Origin: CAVXZE01 sp964615365
Lineage (GTDB): Bacteria; Myxococcota_A; UBA9160; UBA6930
DNA: 64,000 bases
Reading direction: 5' to 3'
Assembly (NCBI GenBank): GCA_964615365.1
Contig: CAZTOU010000020.1
Location: 1-64,000 of the forward strand
Shown: in pieces, positions 33,618 to 42,722 of the stretch
Numbering within the stretch: the first letter of the stretch is position 1
Layout: every line of letters begins with the position of its first letter
Made by a program: the position numbers and the translations under genes
The notes under the pieces: model-generated
Told to the model about the DNA's origin: nothing
Databases searched by the model: none
Seen by the model: only the letters and a program-made list of their open reading frames with translations

Positions 33618-35639
33618 GGCCTGAGCCAACGCGGAGGGCACGAGGCCGGGGCCCGGCAGGATGACCGTCACGGCGTCACAGCCTTCGAAGGAAACGCCGT
33701 CGAGCGTCTCTCCGGTGAGGCACGCCTCCGTGTCCCCGATCGCGATTCCCGTCTCCGCGGTGCGGTAGGACGACAGGAGGTCCTTTCTGCCATCGCCGTT
33801 CACGTCCCGGTGACTCAGCCAGTAGACCAGGGGGTTGGTGAGGTCGAAGGCAGGCGCGGCCCCATCGGGGCCGAAGGCCAGCGTGGTCACGTCCACGTCC
33901 GCCACATCGAAGCTGTCGGACCCGAGAAGAGCAACGGGCACCACGCCCCATGAGAAGGGGCGAATGGTATTCGGGTCGCTCCAGGGCTTGATGTCGATCC
34001 CTACTGGCATCCCACGCTCCGTGGGATCGAGCGCGCTCTCGCAGCCGGGATCATTGTCGGTTGCGCCGGGGACATGATCGACGAGCCCGTCGCCATCGTT
34101 GTCGATGCCGTCGTAGCACTCCGGCACGTCCGTCGTTGCGGGCTGGAGGAAGGGAAGCATCGCAGGAAAGCGCTTCCCCGCGTTAAAGCCATGATGCTCC
34201 TGACCAGGCCCGACGAAGAAGCGCAGGTCTCCCTCCAAGATGAAGGGCGGCGTCTTTGCCAGCAAGTCGTCGCGAAGCTCGAGCGCCCATACGTAATTGA
34301 GGAGCTCGGGCATGCCCCCCGAGTCCAGATAGACGCGGATCCCGGGCTTGGGCTCGTCGCGTACCCGCGCCAAGAAGTTTGGACCCGCGTCCGCAAAGAA
34401 CGACTGCGCGCCTATGCGGCCGAATGTCTCCGGGAACTCCCAGCCCAGATAGAACGCGCCGAGCCCGGGAGCGCTGAACCCGGCTACGGCGGTGTGCTCC
34501 GCTGAGGGCCGCGTGCGGTAGCGGGCATCGATCCACGGCTTGAGCTCGTTGCGCAAGAACTCGGCATAGCGGTCGGCCCCCCCGTCCACGTAGCCGCAGC
34601 CCAAGCCCCAGTGGTGCGCAGTGTCCCCCGGCGGGGTATTGTCTCTTATCCGCGTCAGCCAATAAGGGCATCCCCACTCGCCCCCCGCAAACGCGGTGTT
34701 GTCCACGCCGACTTGGATCACTTCCGCCATCTGACCGAGTCGTATGAGCTCCGCCGACTGGGCCGCGTCTTCGTCGATGGCCGTATCTTCGGGGTCCTCC
34801 CAGAGCCAGCCGCCATCACCGTAATAGACCACCGGATAGCGTCGGGAGTCGTGCTCGTCATAGCCCCTGGGAAGCAGCACGCGCACGTCGTAATCCGCTC
34901 CCAGGGCGGAGGACGAGATCGTGACGCTCGAGACTCCGCTGGGGAGGACCTCGTAGTCGCGCCTTGGTGGGCTCACGCTCGCCGCCGGAACGTAGGTGAA
35001 GAGATGGCCGTCTTGGAGAAGCAGGGTGTCGAGCGGCGTCTCGTAGGTTTCTGTCCCGGCGGGGTCGCGCTGCGAACCATCCTCACTGGCGAGGAAGAAC
35101 TCGACCGCCTTTCGGGACTCTCCAAACGGGCCGGCTACCCAGCGCCTCTCACCCGCGTGGCGGCCTGGCCCCAGCTCCTCCATCGCGAGCTCTTCGAAGA
35201 CGCCGTCGTCCTGCCGCCAGTGTAGAACCGGCGGATCGAGCGAAGAGTGTGCGTACAGCACTTTCGCGGCGGGCTGTAGCGCCACCGTGTTCGTCTGGGC
35301 GGTGATGGGATCACCGATTGGTGCGCCGGCGCTCGACTGCGGAGGAAGCCACCAGGTACATTCGTAGAACTGGTACGTGTAGGTTCGATTGACGGGCAGG
35401 CTGACTGTTACCCTCCAGGTCGATCCATCGTCTGAGACCAGCTTCACCGACTGGCTGAGATCGTTTCCGCCGAGTTCTGGAAGGTCGCCGAGCAGGTAGA
35501 CGCCGAAATTCAGATCGCTCGGCGTGTGTACGATTTCGAAGAGCACGTCTTGTCGGTCCTGAGCGGATGCGGCCATGGCGAAGGCGATCGCGACGCCCAC
35601 CGCGGCAATGCTGGCAAGGGAGAGGTGCACTTGATTCAT
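32619..35639 (-). CDS. Secreted esterase with starch-binding-like and calcium-repeat domains; stop codon lost
   Basis: A signal peptide (about residues 1-27) is followed by a CBM20-like domain (FGVYLLGDLPELGG). An esterase-D-type alpha/beta hydrolase comes next, with RVLLPRGY, nucleophile Ser-389 in AGFSAPG and a late His in GQEHHG. Then comes an acidic CYDGIDNDGDGLVDH repeat and a DVDVTTLAFGPDG/VNGDG domain common in delta-proteobacterial surface proteins. Recognisable protein ends near 33620. The frame has no stop there and stays open antisense to fumarase until 32619, so the last ~330 residues are probably not ancestral. GGGAG precedes ATG 35639. The natural role is probably hydrolysis of an ester on extracellular polymer. 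Confidence 0.7.
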   Translation of the reverse strand: MNQVHLSLASIAAVGVAIAFAMAASAQDRQDVLFEIVHTPSDLNFGVYLLGDLPELGGNDLSQSVKLVSDDGSTWRVTVSLPVNRTYTYQFYECTWWLPPQSSAGAPIGDPITAQTNTVALQPAAKVLYAHSSLDPPVLHWRQDDGVFEELAMEELGPGRHAGERRWVAGPFGESRKAVEFFLASEDGSQRDPAGTETYETPLDTLLLQDGHLFTYVPAASVSPPRRDYEVLPSGVSSVTISSSALGADYDVRVLLPRGYDEHDSRRYPVVYYGDGGWLWEDPEDTAIDEDAAQSAELIRLGQMAEVIQVGVDNTAFAGGEWGCPYWLTRIRDNTPPGDTAHHWGLGCGYVDGGADRYAEFLRNELKPWIDARYRTRPSAEHTAVAGFSAPGLGAFYLGWEFPETFGRIGAQSFFADAGPNFLARVRDEPKPGIRVYLDSGGMPELLNYVWALELRDDLLAKTPPFILEGDLRFFVGPGQEHHGFNAGKRFPAMLPFLQPATTDVPECYDGIDNDGDGLVDHVPGATDNDPGCESALDPTERGMPVGIDIKPWSDPNTIRPFSWGVVPVALLGSDSFDVADVDVTTLAFGPDGAAPAFDLTNPLVYWLSHRDVNGDGRKDLLSSYRTAETGIAIGDTEACLTGETLDGVSFEGCDAVTVILPGPGLVPSALAQALDVRVDVVALVVDDDEGGEVLDLDLPDRLHAELRILQHLDLGDAVLGEDRRGASDRAQVEAAVLLAGVGHLLGAIPLGEGDQAASLGLEEVHVGVHAAGGGGAEGARCVALGRLGRTGVVDDVILQVRRHLLAGVEALLDLGVGDVPSDHDGAGQGEPGLGGILGEDGANLVHRHGEIDLDHLATELLGAHLGQVAGGIGLELLDEDPVLVDLGLDLAIRRAGDADAHRAGGAVAEQADHPHVEAEVLAAELGADPGLLCELQDLLLELQVAEGAPRLVAGGRKRVQVAGAGELHRLERELRRRSADHEGQVVGRAGRGAEGAHLLVDELEQ

Positions 35640-35712
35640 GGTTGAGCTCCCTTCGAGTTGTGTGACTTGGAGCGCGGGGATTCGCCTCCGACGGCGGCGG
35701 CTGCGGCAGCCA

Positions 35713-37320
35713 TCACCGCTTCCCCTGCGACCGCGGAGCCAGATCAGCAGCGGCAGGAGCATCGCCAGTTCGGCGCCCAGGCCGCAGCGGCCCGCGGCCT
35801 CCTTGTCTTTCCACGGCTTGCCGACGCACTGTGGGTCGGGCTCGCTGGCGACGTAGCCGAGCGCCGAGAGGCCTCCGTCGAAGTCGATCAAGTCGTCCTG
35901 TCCCGGATCGTTGTTGAGGCCGTCCTGGCAATGCGGATCCTCTCGGACCGACGCGGCATCCCAGCAGCCCGGATCGTCGGCGTCGATGAACGGATCGCCG
36001 TCATTGTTCACGCCGTCCGCGCACGCGGTCACCTCGTACGCCCCGATGTCGCAGCCGTCTCCCCGAGGTCGCGGTACACCTCGCTGGTCCTTGGTCAGTG
36101 AAGCCTCGGGCGTCTCCGGATCGCCGTCGCCGTCATAGGTGCAATCGACCGGGGGAATGGCGTCGATGGCGGGACTGCCGGGCAGTAGCGCGTGCGTGAG
36201 GGTTGGACCGCCGTTGTTCTGCAACACACCCAGTATGGGGTCGATGTTGGGAAGATCGGTCGGATCGGTGAGGTCGCAGGTGCCGTCGGAGTCGAGGTTG
36301 TGGCCAGCCGACCAGGTGCCCTCGCCCGCGCAGTCAGGCCCGGATGCCTGATCGGCGATCAGTGAGTTCTGCAGCGCGAACATGGTCTGGGCATGCCCCC
36401 CCCCAGAGATCGTGGATTCCTCCGCCGGAATTCCCGGAGATCGTGGAGTTGTAGACGGCCGTGTACCCGCCGCTGCAGGGCTTCATTCCTTCACACTGGC
36501 TCGCGACTCCGGCGCCGACGTTTCCCGACACGGTGCTGTTGACCAGCGTGACCGTTCCCCCCCAGTTGAAGACGCCGCCACCCTGTGAATTGGCACGATT
36601 CTCGGAGATGGAGGTTTCTCGAATCGTCAGTTCACCAACCAGCGTCATGACGCCGCCTCCATAGGTTTCGGCCCGATTCCCGGAGATCGTGGTGGATGCG
36701 ATCCTCGCGCGCTGCTGAGGAACGAACAGCGCGACCCCCCCTCCGGAGCCTTCCGCGGCGTTTCCAGAGATCGTGGTGTTGGCCACTGAGAGGAGATCGC
36801 AAAACGAACATAGGACTCCTCCTCCAAAGCCATCCGATGCCAAGCCGCCGGTGATGGTGAGTGAATTGACGCTGAGAGAGGCGGAGACTACGGAGAGCAC
36901 CCGGTCGATCCCAGCGGCGTCGATGATCGTCGTCTCTGCGCCAGCACCGAAGAGAGTCAGGTCGTCGCGGACGTCGAGGTCCCCGGAGGCCGCCCAGAAT
37001 TCTCCGGTCCCGGCGATGGTGAGCTGATAGGTGCCGGCCGGCAGGTTGACACCGTCCGGGCCGGCGAGCGCGTTCGTTTCCATCACCGCCGCGCGCAGCG
37101 TGCAGGCACCTGAGGCGTCGGCGCAGACCCCATCTCCCGGCAGGGCGTCCACGCTGTCCACCGTGCTGTTCACAACGAAGACGGCGGCCTGCGCCGGTGT
37201 CGCCAGCAGCAGCGCACACACCGCGAGGGCGATCGCGCAGGCCCGTGCCGTCATCGGGATCACGCGAGCCGTCCGCATCCTCCAGCTCGATGTCCACCTC
37301 TCGTTCGGTTGGTCAAGCAT
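35713..37320 (-). pseudogene. Frameshifted CSLREA / choice-of-anchor-Q surface protein
   Basis: A secreted protein with signal peptide (RACAIALAVCALLLATPAQA) opens with a CSLREA-like GACTLRAAV motif. It has right-handed beta-helix repeats (STISGN, SVSGN types) and then changes frame at a run of nine G (36396-36404, C on the plus strand). With eight G the two halves join as WGGHAQTMFALQNSL. The second half has the anchor-Q end (DIGAYE), VNNDGD-type acidic repeats and a C-terminal membrane anchor AELAMLLPLLIWLRGRR. The end is set at 35713 because one more G in a G4 run would give RRGKR-stop; as written the frame runs into the esterase gene. AAGGAGG precedes ATG 37320. Confidence 0.7.
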
Positions 37321-37376
37321 GGGATCCCTCCTTCCATGGTGGCCCCCCAATCCGATTGCAGGGCCGACTGCGGCTC

Positions 37377-37430
37377 AGCCTACGAGATCCGCGCGGCGAC
37401 AACTTCAGAGGAGCTTCAGATCTTCTTCAG
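37377..37430. promoter_or_regulatory. Three CTTCAG direct repeats at exact 11-bp period
   Basis: CTTCAGA, CTTCAGA and CTTCAGG start at 37403, 37414 and 37425, each separated by 4 bp, which is the geometry of PhoB/OmpR-type boxes. A minus-strand TAGGCT (37382-37377) could be the -10 of the surface-protein gene. The nearby regulator at 37655 has an OmpR-type winged helix, making it the obvious candidate binder. Confidence 0.6.
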
Positions 37431-37654
37431 GCGTGAGGTGCTCCCAGCCGCCCCGAAGGGCTGGTCGGGCCAGCGGGATCCGAAACTGGGACCTGCTGAA
37501 CACCGTTCAGCCGCGAACGGTCTCTCACTGACCGTTTCGAAGCCGGATTCGGGAGCGCCGAGGGGCCGTGATCTGGGCGCCTTCGCGACGGGCGAATCCG
37601 GCCCGGAGCGCAACATGAATGTGCGACAATGGGGCAAGCGGCAGCGGGAGCGTC

Positions 37655-40600
37655 ATGGAAGCCCGGCCGGTCGTCTTCGCGTTCGGGAGTTTCGAGGCGG
37701 ACGAAGCCCTGCGAGAGCTCCGCAGGGAGGGTCGCCCTGTTGAGCTCCACGCCACGCCCCTGCGCCTGCTCCTCTATCTGCTCCGGAACCGGGATCGCGT
37801 GATCCCCAAGGACGAGCTGCTCGACCGGGTATGGTCCGACGCGGCCGTGAGCGAGGGGGTGCTCTCCACTGCGCTGGGCGAGATCCGGAGCGCCCTCGGC
37901 GACGCCGGCTCGCAGCAGCGCGTGATCCAGACGCTGCGAGGTCGCGGGTATCGCCTGATCGCGCCGGTCGACGAGCACTTCGCCGCCGTGGCCGCAAGGG
38001 CACGCCCCACACGACGGAGCGCGCCCGACTTCGTGGGACGAGGTGGCGTCCTGGCGCAGCTCGACGCCGCCCTCGAAGAGGCGCTGGCCGGGCGCGGGCG
38101 GATCGTCCTCCTGGCCGGAGAGGCCGGCATCGGCAAGACGCGAACCGCCGAGGAGTTCGCGGCCAGCGCCCACTCGCGGGGCCTTCCCGTGCACGCGGCC
38201 CGGTGTCGCGAGGACACGGGGGCCCCGCCCTACTGGCCCTGGGTGCAGCTCCTGCGCGGGCTCGTGGACGGGCGGGATGCCGACGTGTTGCGCAGCGAGC
38301 TCGGGAGTGGGGCCGCGCGCATCTCCCGGATCGTTCCCGAGATCCGCGAGCGACTGCCCGAGACTCCCGCCGAGGCCGATCCCGAGGAGGCGCGCTTCCA
38401 CCTCTTCGACGCCATCGCGGGCTTTCTCACGCGCGCCTCCGCGCACCAGGCGCGGATCCTGATCGTGGACGATCTCCACTGGGCCGGCGCGTCCTCGCTT
38501 CAGCTGCTCGAGTTCCTGACCTGCGAGATCGCTGCAATGCGGATTCTCCTGCTAGGGACCTACCGGGATGTCGAGGTGAATCGGGACCATCCGCTGGCGG
38601 GAAGCCTCGCCGAGATGGCCCGACACGATGTGTGCACGCACATTCCCCTGGAAGAACTCCGGCCCGAGAAGGTTCGGGAGCTGGTACACCGGCTCACGGG
38701 CTCCGACCCGTCCGAGGACCTGGTCGGAGAGGTGCTCGAGAGGACGGACGGCAACCCCTTCTTCATCCGTGAGCTGGTGAGCCTCCGCGCCGAGCGAGAC
38801 GCTGAGAGCCAGCCAGTCGATGCTACGAGCCGAGCCTTGGAGGTTCCGGGGGGCGTCCGCGCGGTGATTCGCGGTCGCCTCCAGAGGCTCTCCCCGACCT
38901 GCAACGAGGCTCTCGAGATCGCATCGGCCGTCGGCCGGGAGTTCGCGGTGGAGATCCTGGAGGCTGCGAGCGAGCTCGGCAGCGGGGCCCTGGCCACAGC
39001 GCTCGACGAGGCCCACCAAGCGGGGCTCGTCGGCGAGGCTCCGAAGGGGGGCTACTGCTTCGCCCACGCGCTCACCCAGGAGGCCGTCTACGTCGAGCAG
39101 AGTGCCCACCGCCGGGCGCAGCTTCACGGACGGGTTGGCGAGGCGCTGGAGCGGTTCCACGCGGCGGATCCGGATCCCCATCTCGCGGAGCTCGCGCGCC
39201 ACTTCGGCGCGGCGGCGGATGCCGGCAAGGCGGTGGGCTACGCCACGCGGGCCGGACACCGGGCGATGGACGTTCTCGCCTTCGAGGAGGCGGCGGAGCA
39301 ATTTGAGCACGCCCTCAGCGCGCTGGAGCGGACCGAAGCCGCGGATCCGATCCAGCGCTGCGATCTGCTGCTGGCCCTTGGATCCGCCTGTGATCACGTG
39401 GGCCACTACGAGCGCTACCGGGATTTGTTCCAGGAGGCAGCGCAAATTGCGCATCGCTGCGGAGACGCTGAGCGCCTCGCCCGAGCCGCGAGCAGCTTCG
39501 CGGCCTATCACAGCAGCGCAGTCTTCGACGAGCAGGGTCTGCGCCTGCTGGAGGAGGCGCTCGACGCCCTCGGCCCCACGGAGACACCGCTGCGCGCCGA
39601 GCTGCTCTCGCGGCTGGCCCTCGTGCTCCGTGGCGGCAACCAGCTCGAGCGCGCAGACGCGGTGCTGACCGAGGCCACCGAGCTGGCACGGCGCCTCGGG
39701 GATCCCGAGACAGAGGCTCGGGTGGCGCACTGTCGGGTGTGGCTACTTCGGGGCCAGGCGCGCCCGGAGGACCTGCTCGAAGCGTGCGGCGAGGTCTTTC
39801 GGCTCGCCGAAGCCGCGCGGGTTCCGCGGATCGCGGCCGGGGTTCGCATTCCCCGCGTCCACGCCTTGCTCACTCTGGGTGATCTCGGCGAGGCGGAGGC
39901 CGAGGTGGCACGGTTGGCCAAGGACGCTCCGTGGTACCGCTACGCCCGATTCACGCTGGCGGAGTACCAGGTAATGAAGGCGTTCCTCGCTGGGCGCTTC
40001 GATGAGGCCGAGCGGCTCGTCGAAGAGGCCCAGGAGCTGGTGCGCCGGATGCAGGATCCGCACGCTCTCACCAGCTTGGCTCCCGCGACCTATCTACTCC
40101 GACGCGAGCAGGGCCGCCTCTCCGAGCTGGAGCCGGGCGCGCGCGCCTGGGCCGAGCAGCACCCGGACTTCCCCGCCTTGCGCTGCTTCCTTGCTCACCT
40201 CTTCGCCGAGCTCGGTCGAACCCAGGAGGCCCGCCGGGAGTTCGAAGGCCTGGCCGCCTCGGAGTTCGCGGTCCTCCCGCCTGCCGACAATCAGCGGCTC
40301 GTCTCCCTGGTGCTTCTCGCCGAGGTCTGCGTGGTCCTCGGGGACGAGCCTCGCGCCGAGGTTCTCTACCGACTGCTCCAACCACACGCTCACCTCCACG
40401 CCGTGGCGGGAAATGCGACAGTCTACTTCGGCTCGGTGGCACGTCCCCTGGGCTCCCTGGCCGGCTTGCTTCGCCGCTTCGAGGAGGCCGAGTACCACTT
40501 CGAGACCGCCCTCGAGATGCACCGCCGGTTGGGCGCGCGCCCATTGATCGCCCACACCGAGCACGACTTCGCCCGAGTGCTTCTGGCCCGCGGCGAGGCA

Positions 40601-40747
40601 GCCGATCGCAGGAGGGCGCTGCAGCTCGCGGGCGATGCCCTCGCCACTGCGCGCGAGCTCGGCATGGTGGCCCTCGCCGAGCGGGCAGAGGCGCTCCTGC
40701 AGGAGATCCAGGGCGCGATTCCCCTGCGCCGGCGCCGCTCCAGCTGA
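37655..40747 (+). CDS. Winged-helix / AAA-ATPase / TPR transcriptional regulator
   Basis: This is a 1030-residue cytoplasmic regulator. Residues ~8-100 form an OmpR/CadC-type winged helix (LLYLLRNRDRVIPKDELLDRVW then QTLRGRGYRLI). An AAA/NACHT-like ATPase follows, with Walker A GEAGIGKT near residue 160 and Walker B ILIVDDLHWAG near 275. The C-terminal half is a long TPR-like helical array rich in LLEEAL and ADAVLTEATELA motifs. Such proteins integrate a ligand or protein signal with ATP-dependent activation. ATG 37655 follows GGGAG. It is divergent from the surface-protein/esterase genes with an array of direct repeats between, suggesting local control. Confidence 0.85.
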   Translation: MEARPVVFAFGSFEADEALRELRREGRPVELHATPLRLLLYLLRNRDRVIPKDELLDRVWSDAAVSEGVLSTALGEIRSALGDAGSQQRVIQTLRGRGYRLIAPVDEHFAAVAARARPTRRSAPDFVGRGGVLAQLDAALEEALAGRGRIVLLAGEAGIGKTRTAEEFAASAHSRGLPVHAARCREDTGAPPYWPWVQLLRGLVDGRDADVLRSELGSGAARISRIVPEIRERLPETPAEADPEEARFHLFDAIAGFLTRASAHQARILIVDDLHWAGASSLQLLEFLTCEIAAMRILLLGTYRDVEVNRDHPLAGSLAEMARHDVCTHIPLEELRPEKVRELVHRLTGSDPSEDLVGEVLERTDGNPFFIRELVSLRAERDAESQPVDATSRALEVPGGVRAVIRGRLQRLSPTCNEALEIASAVGREFAVEILEAASELGSGALATALDEAHQAGLVGEAPKGGYCFAHALTQEAVYVEQSAHRRAQLHGRVGEALERFHAADPDPHLAELARHFGAAADAGKAVGYATRAGHRAMDVLAFEEAAEQFEHALSALERTEAADPIQRCDLLLALGSACDHVGHYERYRDLFQEAAQIAHRCGDAERLARAASSFAAYHSSAVFDEQGLRLLEEALDALGPTETPLRAELLSRLALVLRGGNQLERADAVLTEATELARRLGDPETEARVAHCRVWLLRGQARPEDLLEACGEVFRLAEAARVPRIAAGVRIPRVHALLTLGDLGEAEAEVARLAKDAPWYRYARFTLAEYQVMKAFLAGRFDEAERLVEEAQELVRRMQDPHALTSLAPATYLLRREQGRLSELEPGARAWAEQHPDFPALRCFLAHLFAELGRTQEARREFEGLAASEFAVLPPADNQRLVSLVLLAEVCVVLGDEPRAEVLYRLLQPHAHLHAVAGNATVYFGSVARPLGSLAGLLRRFEEAEYHFETALEMHRRLGARPLIAHTEHDFARVLLARGEAADRRRALQLAGDALATARELGMVALAERAEALLQEIQGAIPLRRRRSS

Positions 40748-40775
40748 GGGGCCTTGTGCGCCCGACTGGATGTAG

Positions 40776-40814
40776 TGAGCGCGAGCGTTCACCGTCCCCG
40801 CTAGTGAATACTAG
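40776..40814. terminator. Two small hairpins between convergent genes
   Basis: GTGAGCG-CGAG-CGTTCAC (40776-40793, one mismatch) is followed by the perfect CTAGT-GAAT-ACTAG (40801-40814), which contains the SMP-30 stop. The position fits bidirectional termination. There is no T tract. Confidence 0.35.
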
Positions 40815-41722
40815 AAAGCCAGCTTCAGGCCGGGAGTTCTCCACCTGGTGCTGACGAGCCTTCCGGTTGCTGAGAGGGTGATGTAGGCGGTGCGGAGGTC
40901 GGGGCCGCCGAAGCAGATGTTGGTGGTCATGAAATCCGGCATCGGCACGTGATCCACTGACGATCCGTCCGGCGAGACGACGGTGATGCCGCCGTTGATG
41001 ATGGTCGCGACGCAGACGTTGCCCTCCGCGTCGACGGCCAGCGAGTCGAGGAGCTGCAGACCGGGGAGCCCCACCAGCAGGGTGCCCTGGTTCGGCGAGA
41101 GGGGATTGGGGCGGATCTGCCCGGGCGCCTCCAGGTCCCAGTAGAAGACGCGGCCGGTCTGGGTCTCCGCCGCGTAGACGCGGCTCTCGTCGGGCGAGAG
41201 GCCGATGCCGTTGGGGGTCTGCAACGGGAAGACCATCTCGCGGATGCTCGAGCCATCGGGGAACGCGTAGAAGATCCCGGTCCGATCCTGCTCCCGCGGC
41301 CGGCTCTTGCCGAGATCGGTGAACCAGAAGCCGCCCTGGGAATCGAAGACGATGTCGTTGGGCCCCTTGAGAGGGATGCCGTCGCACTCGGTGTAGACGG
41401 TCTCCACGCTTCCACCATCGAGATCGACGCGCTGGATGCTGCCGCCCCGGTAGTCGGCGGGCTGGTCTCCCGGCATCGGCATGCCGCCGAGATCGTGCCA
41501 CTCGAAGCCGCCGTTGTTGCAGATGTAGACCTTGCCGTCGGGACCGATGGCGGCGCCGTTGGGCCCGCCGCCGGTCTCCGCCACGATCTCCCGGGCGCCG
41601 TCGGGAAGCACCCGGGTCAGGGTGCCGCGCTTGATCTCGACGACCAGCACGCTGCCGTCGCCCATGGCGATGGGGCCCTCGGGAAACTCGAGCCCGCTGG
41701 TGATCTCGCGAACCTCCGTCAT
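40811..41722 (-). CDS. SMP-30/gluconolactonase-family lactonase
   Basis: This 303-residue six-bladed beta-propeller has metal ligands of the SMP-30 family: Glu-15 in LEFPEGPI, the Asn of GGGPNGAA, the KGPNDIVFD asparagine and the aspartate in LLDSLAVDAEGN. Members hydrolyse sugar or other lactones in a calcium- or zinc-dependent way. No signal peptide. It follows the PPOX gene by 10 nt, so they form an operon. The true lactone is unknown. Confidence 0.88.
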   Translation of the reverse strand: MTEVREITSGLEFPEGPIAMGDGSVLVVEIKRGTLTRVLPDGAREIVAETGGGPNGAAIGPDGKVYICNNGGFEWHDLGGMPMPGDQPADYRGGSIQRVDLDGGSVETVYTECDGIPLKGPNDIVFDSQGGFWFTDLGKSRPREQDRTGIFYAFPDGSSIREMVFPLQTPNGIGLSPDESRVYAAETQTGRVFYWDLEAPGQIRPNPLSPNQGTLLVGLPGLQLLDSLAVDAEGNVCVATIINGGITVVSPDGSSVDHVPMPDFMTTNICFGGPDLRTAYITLSATGRLVSTRWRTPGLKLAF

Positions 41723-41732
41723 TCGCCCTTCC

Positions 41733-42182
41733 TCAGGTCTGGGCGAACTGCTTGGCGTAGTCGACGGTCAGCCAACGCTCGGGACGCATGCGATAGCAGA
41801 CGGTCTCGCCGCGCTCCGCCTCGGCGCGGGTCGCCTCCAGGTACTGGTCCCCCAGCTCCTGGCCGAGATAGCGGTGGGCCATGGAGCGGGCCACGTTCTC
41901 CAGGTCCTCCGTGTCGACGGAGACGACAGGGCCCTCGACCATGACGTACTTGTAGGGGACGCTCTCGGTCTGGGCGCAGAGGCTGAAGCGCCCGGCCGCA
42001 TCCAGGAGCTTCCCCTTGCGGGAGCCGCGATCGGTGATGATCCAGAGCTCGCCGCCGGGCTGGTAGTCGTACCAGATGGGCACCGCCAGCGGTCCGCGCC
42101 CCGCCTCATCGACGCTGATCACGCCCACGTGAAGGTCCGCGAGAAAAGCCTCCCGTTCCGCTTTCGTCATTGCCATCGACAT
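41733..42182 (-). CDS. PPOX-class (pyridoxamine-phosphate-oxidase fold) flavin/F420 protein
   Basis: This 149-residue split-barrel protein has PLAVPIWYDYQPGGELWIIT, the RKGKLLDAAGRFSLCAQ segment and VMVEGPVVSVD typical of small PPOX-family proteins that bind FMN or F420. A luciferase-like oxidoreductase of F420 type elsewhere in the window makes F420 conceivable; FMN is equally possible. ATG 42182 follows AAAGGAG with 5-nt spacing, a strong ribosome site. It is the first gene of a two-gene operon with the SMP-30 lactonase. Confidence 0.8.
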   Translation of the reverse strand: MSMAMTKAEREAFLADLHVGVISVDEAGRGPLAVPIWYDYQPGGELWIITDRGSRKGKLLDAAGRFSLCAQTESVPYKYVMVEGPVVSVDTEDLENVARSMAHRYLGQELGDQYLEATRAEAERGETVCYRMRPERWLTVDYAKQFAQT

Positions 42183-42223
42183 CTCTGCTCCTTTCGAGGC
42201 GTACCCCGGTGGTTCTCACCAGG

Positions 42224-42643
42224 TCAGGCGGCCTCATCATCGTCATTGGGAAACAGGTTGCGCAGAAACCCGCCGAAGATCCGGCAGGCGTCGCTGGTGG
42301 TGAAGATTCCCACCAGCTTCTCGCGCTTCACCACCAGGGCTGATCCGAGGTGGGACTTCGCCATCGCGAGCAGCACCCGATCGAGCGGCTCGTTGAGCCC
42401 GACCACGTGGGCACTGGGAGGATTCGCGTCCCGGACCAGCCGGGCGCCGGTCGCGAGCTCGATCTCTCGCTCCGAGATCACCGCCACCAGCCGGCCGCCT
42501 TCCGTCACCGCGAGGTGACGGATCTCCTGCGAGCTCATCGCCTGCCGGGCCGTCTCGATGGAATCGTCGATCTCGACCGAGTGGGGGAAGGGCGTCATTA
42601 CCGCCTTGATCGGGGGAATCCGCTCCATTTGCCTCGGATCCAT
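42224..42643 (-). CDS. Two-CBS-domain protein
   Basis: This 139-residue protein consists of a tandem CBS pair, the Bateman module that senses adenine nucleotides. The first CBS runs from VMTPFPHSVEIDDSIETARQAM to EREIELA, and the second from GLNEPLDRVLLAMAKSHLGSALVV to IFTTSD. There is no attached catalytic domain, so it probably regulates a partner by binding nucleotide. The ATG at 42643 stands 7 nt after TAAGCT, a leaderless arrangement. Met-6 is an alternative start. It is divergent from the enoyl-CoA hydratase gene. Confidence 0.87.
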   Translation of the reverse strand: MDPRQMERIPPIKAVMTPFPHSVEIDDSIETARQAMSSQEIRHLAVTEGGRLVAVISEREIELATGARLVRDANPPSAHVVGLNEPLDRVLLAMAKSHLGSALVVKREKLVGIFTTSDACRIFGGFLRNLFPNDDDEAA

Positions 42644-42650
42644 GCGCGAG

Positions 42651-42696
42651 AGCTTAACCGAGTAGGCCCGGGAACGGGGCTCCTCCGTGGTATATT
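42651..42696. promoter_or_regulatory. Divergent -10 boxes for CBS and enoyl-CoA hydratase genes
   Basis: TAAGCT on the minus strand (42656-42651) lies 7 nt before the CBS start. On the plus strand TGGTATATT gives an extended -10 (TATATT 42691-42696) that lies 26 nt before ATG 42723, leaving room for a Shine-Dalgarno. Confidence 0.45.
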
Positions 42697-42722
42697 CACC
42701 GTTTCTCGGGAGGGAGCGGATC

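Noticed and set aside
32619..36383. A single 1254-residue minus-strand protein
   Set aside because: It strings together the second half of a frameshifted surface protein, a complete esterase with its own signal peptide and ribosome site, and antisense fumarase; I annotated the parts.
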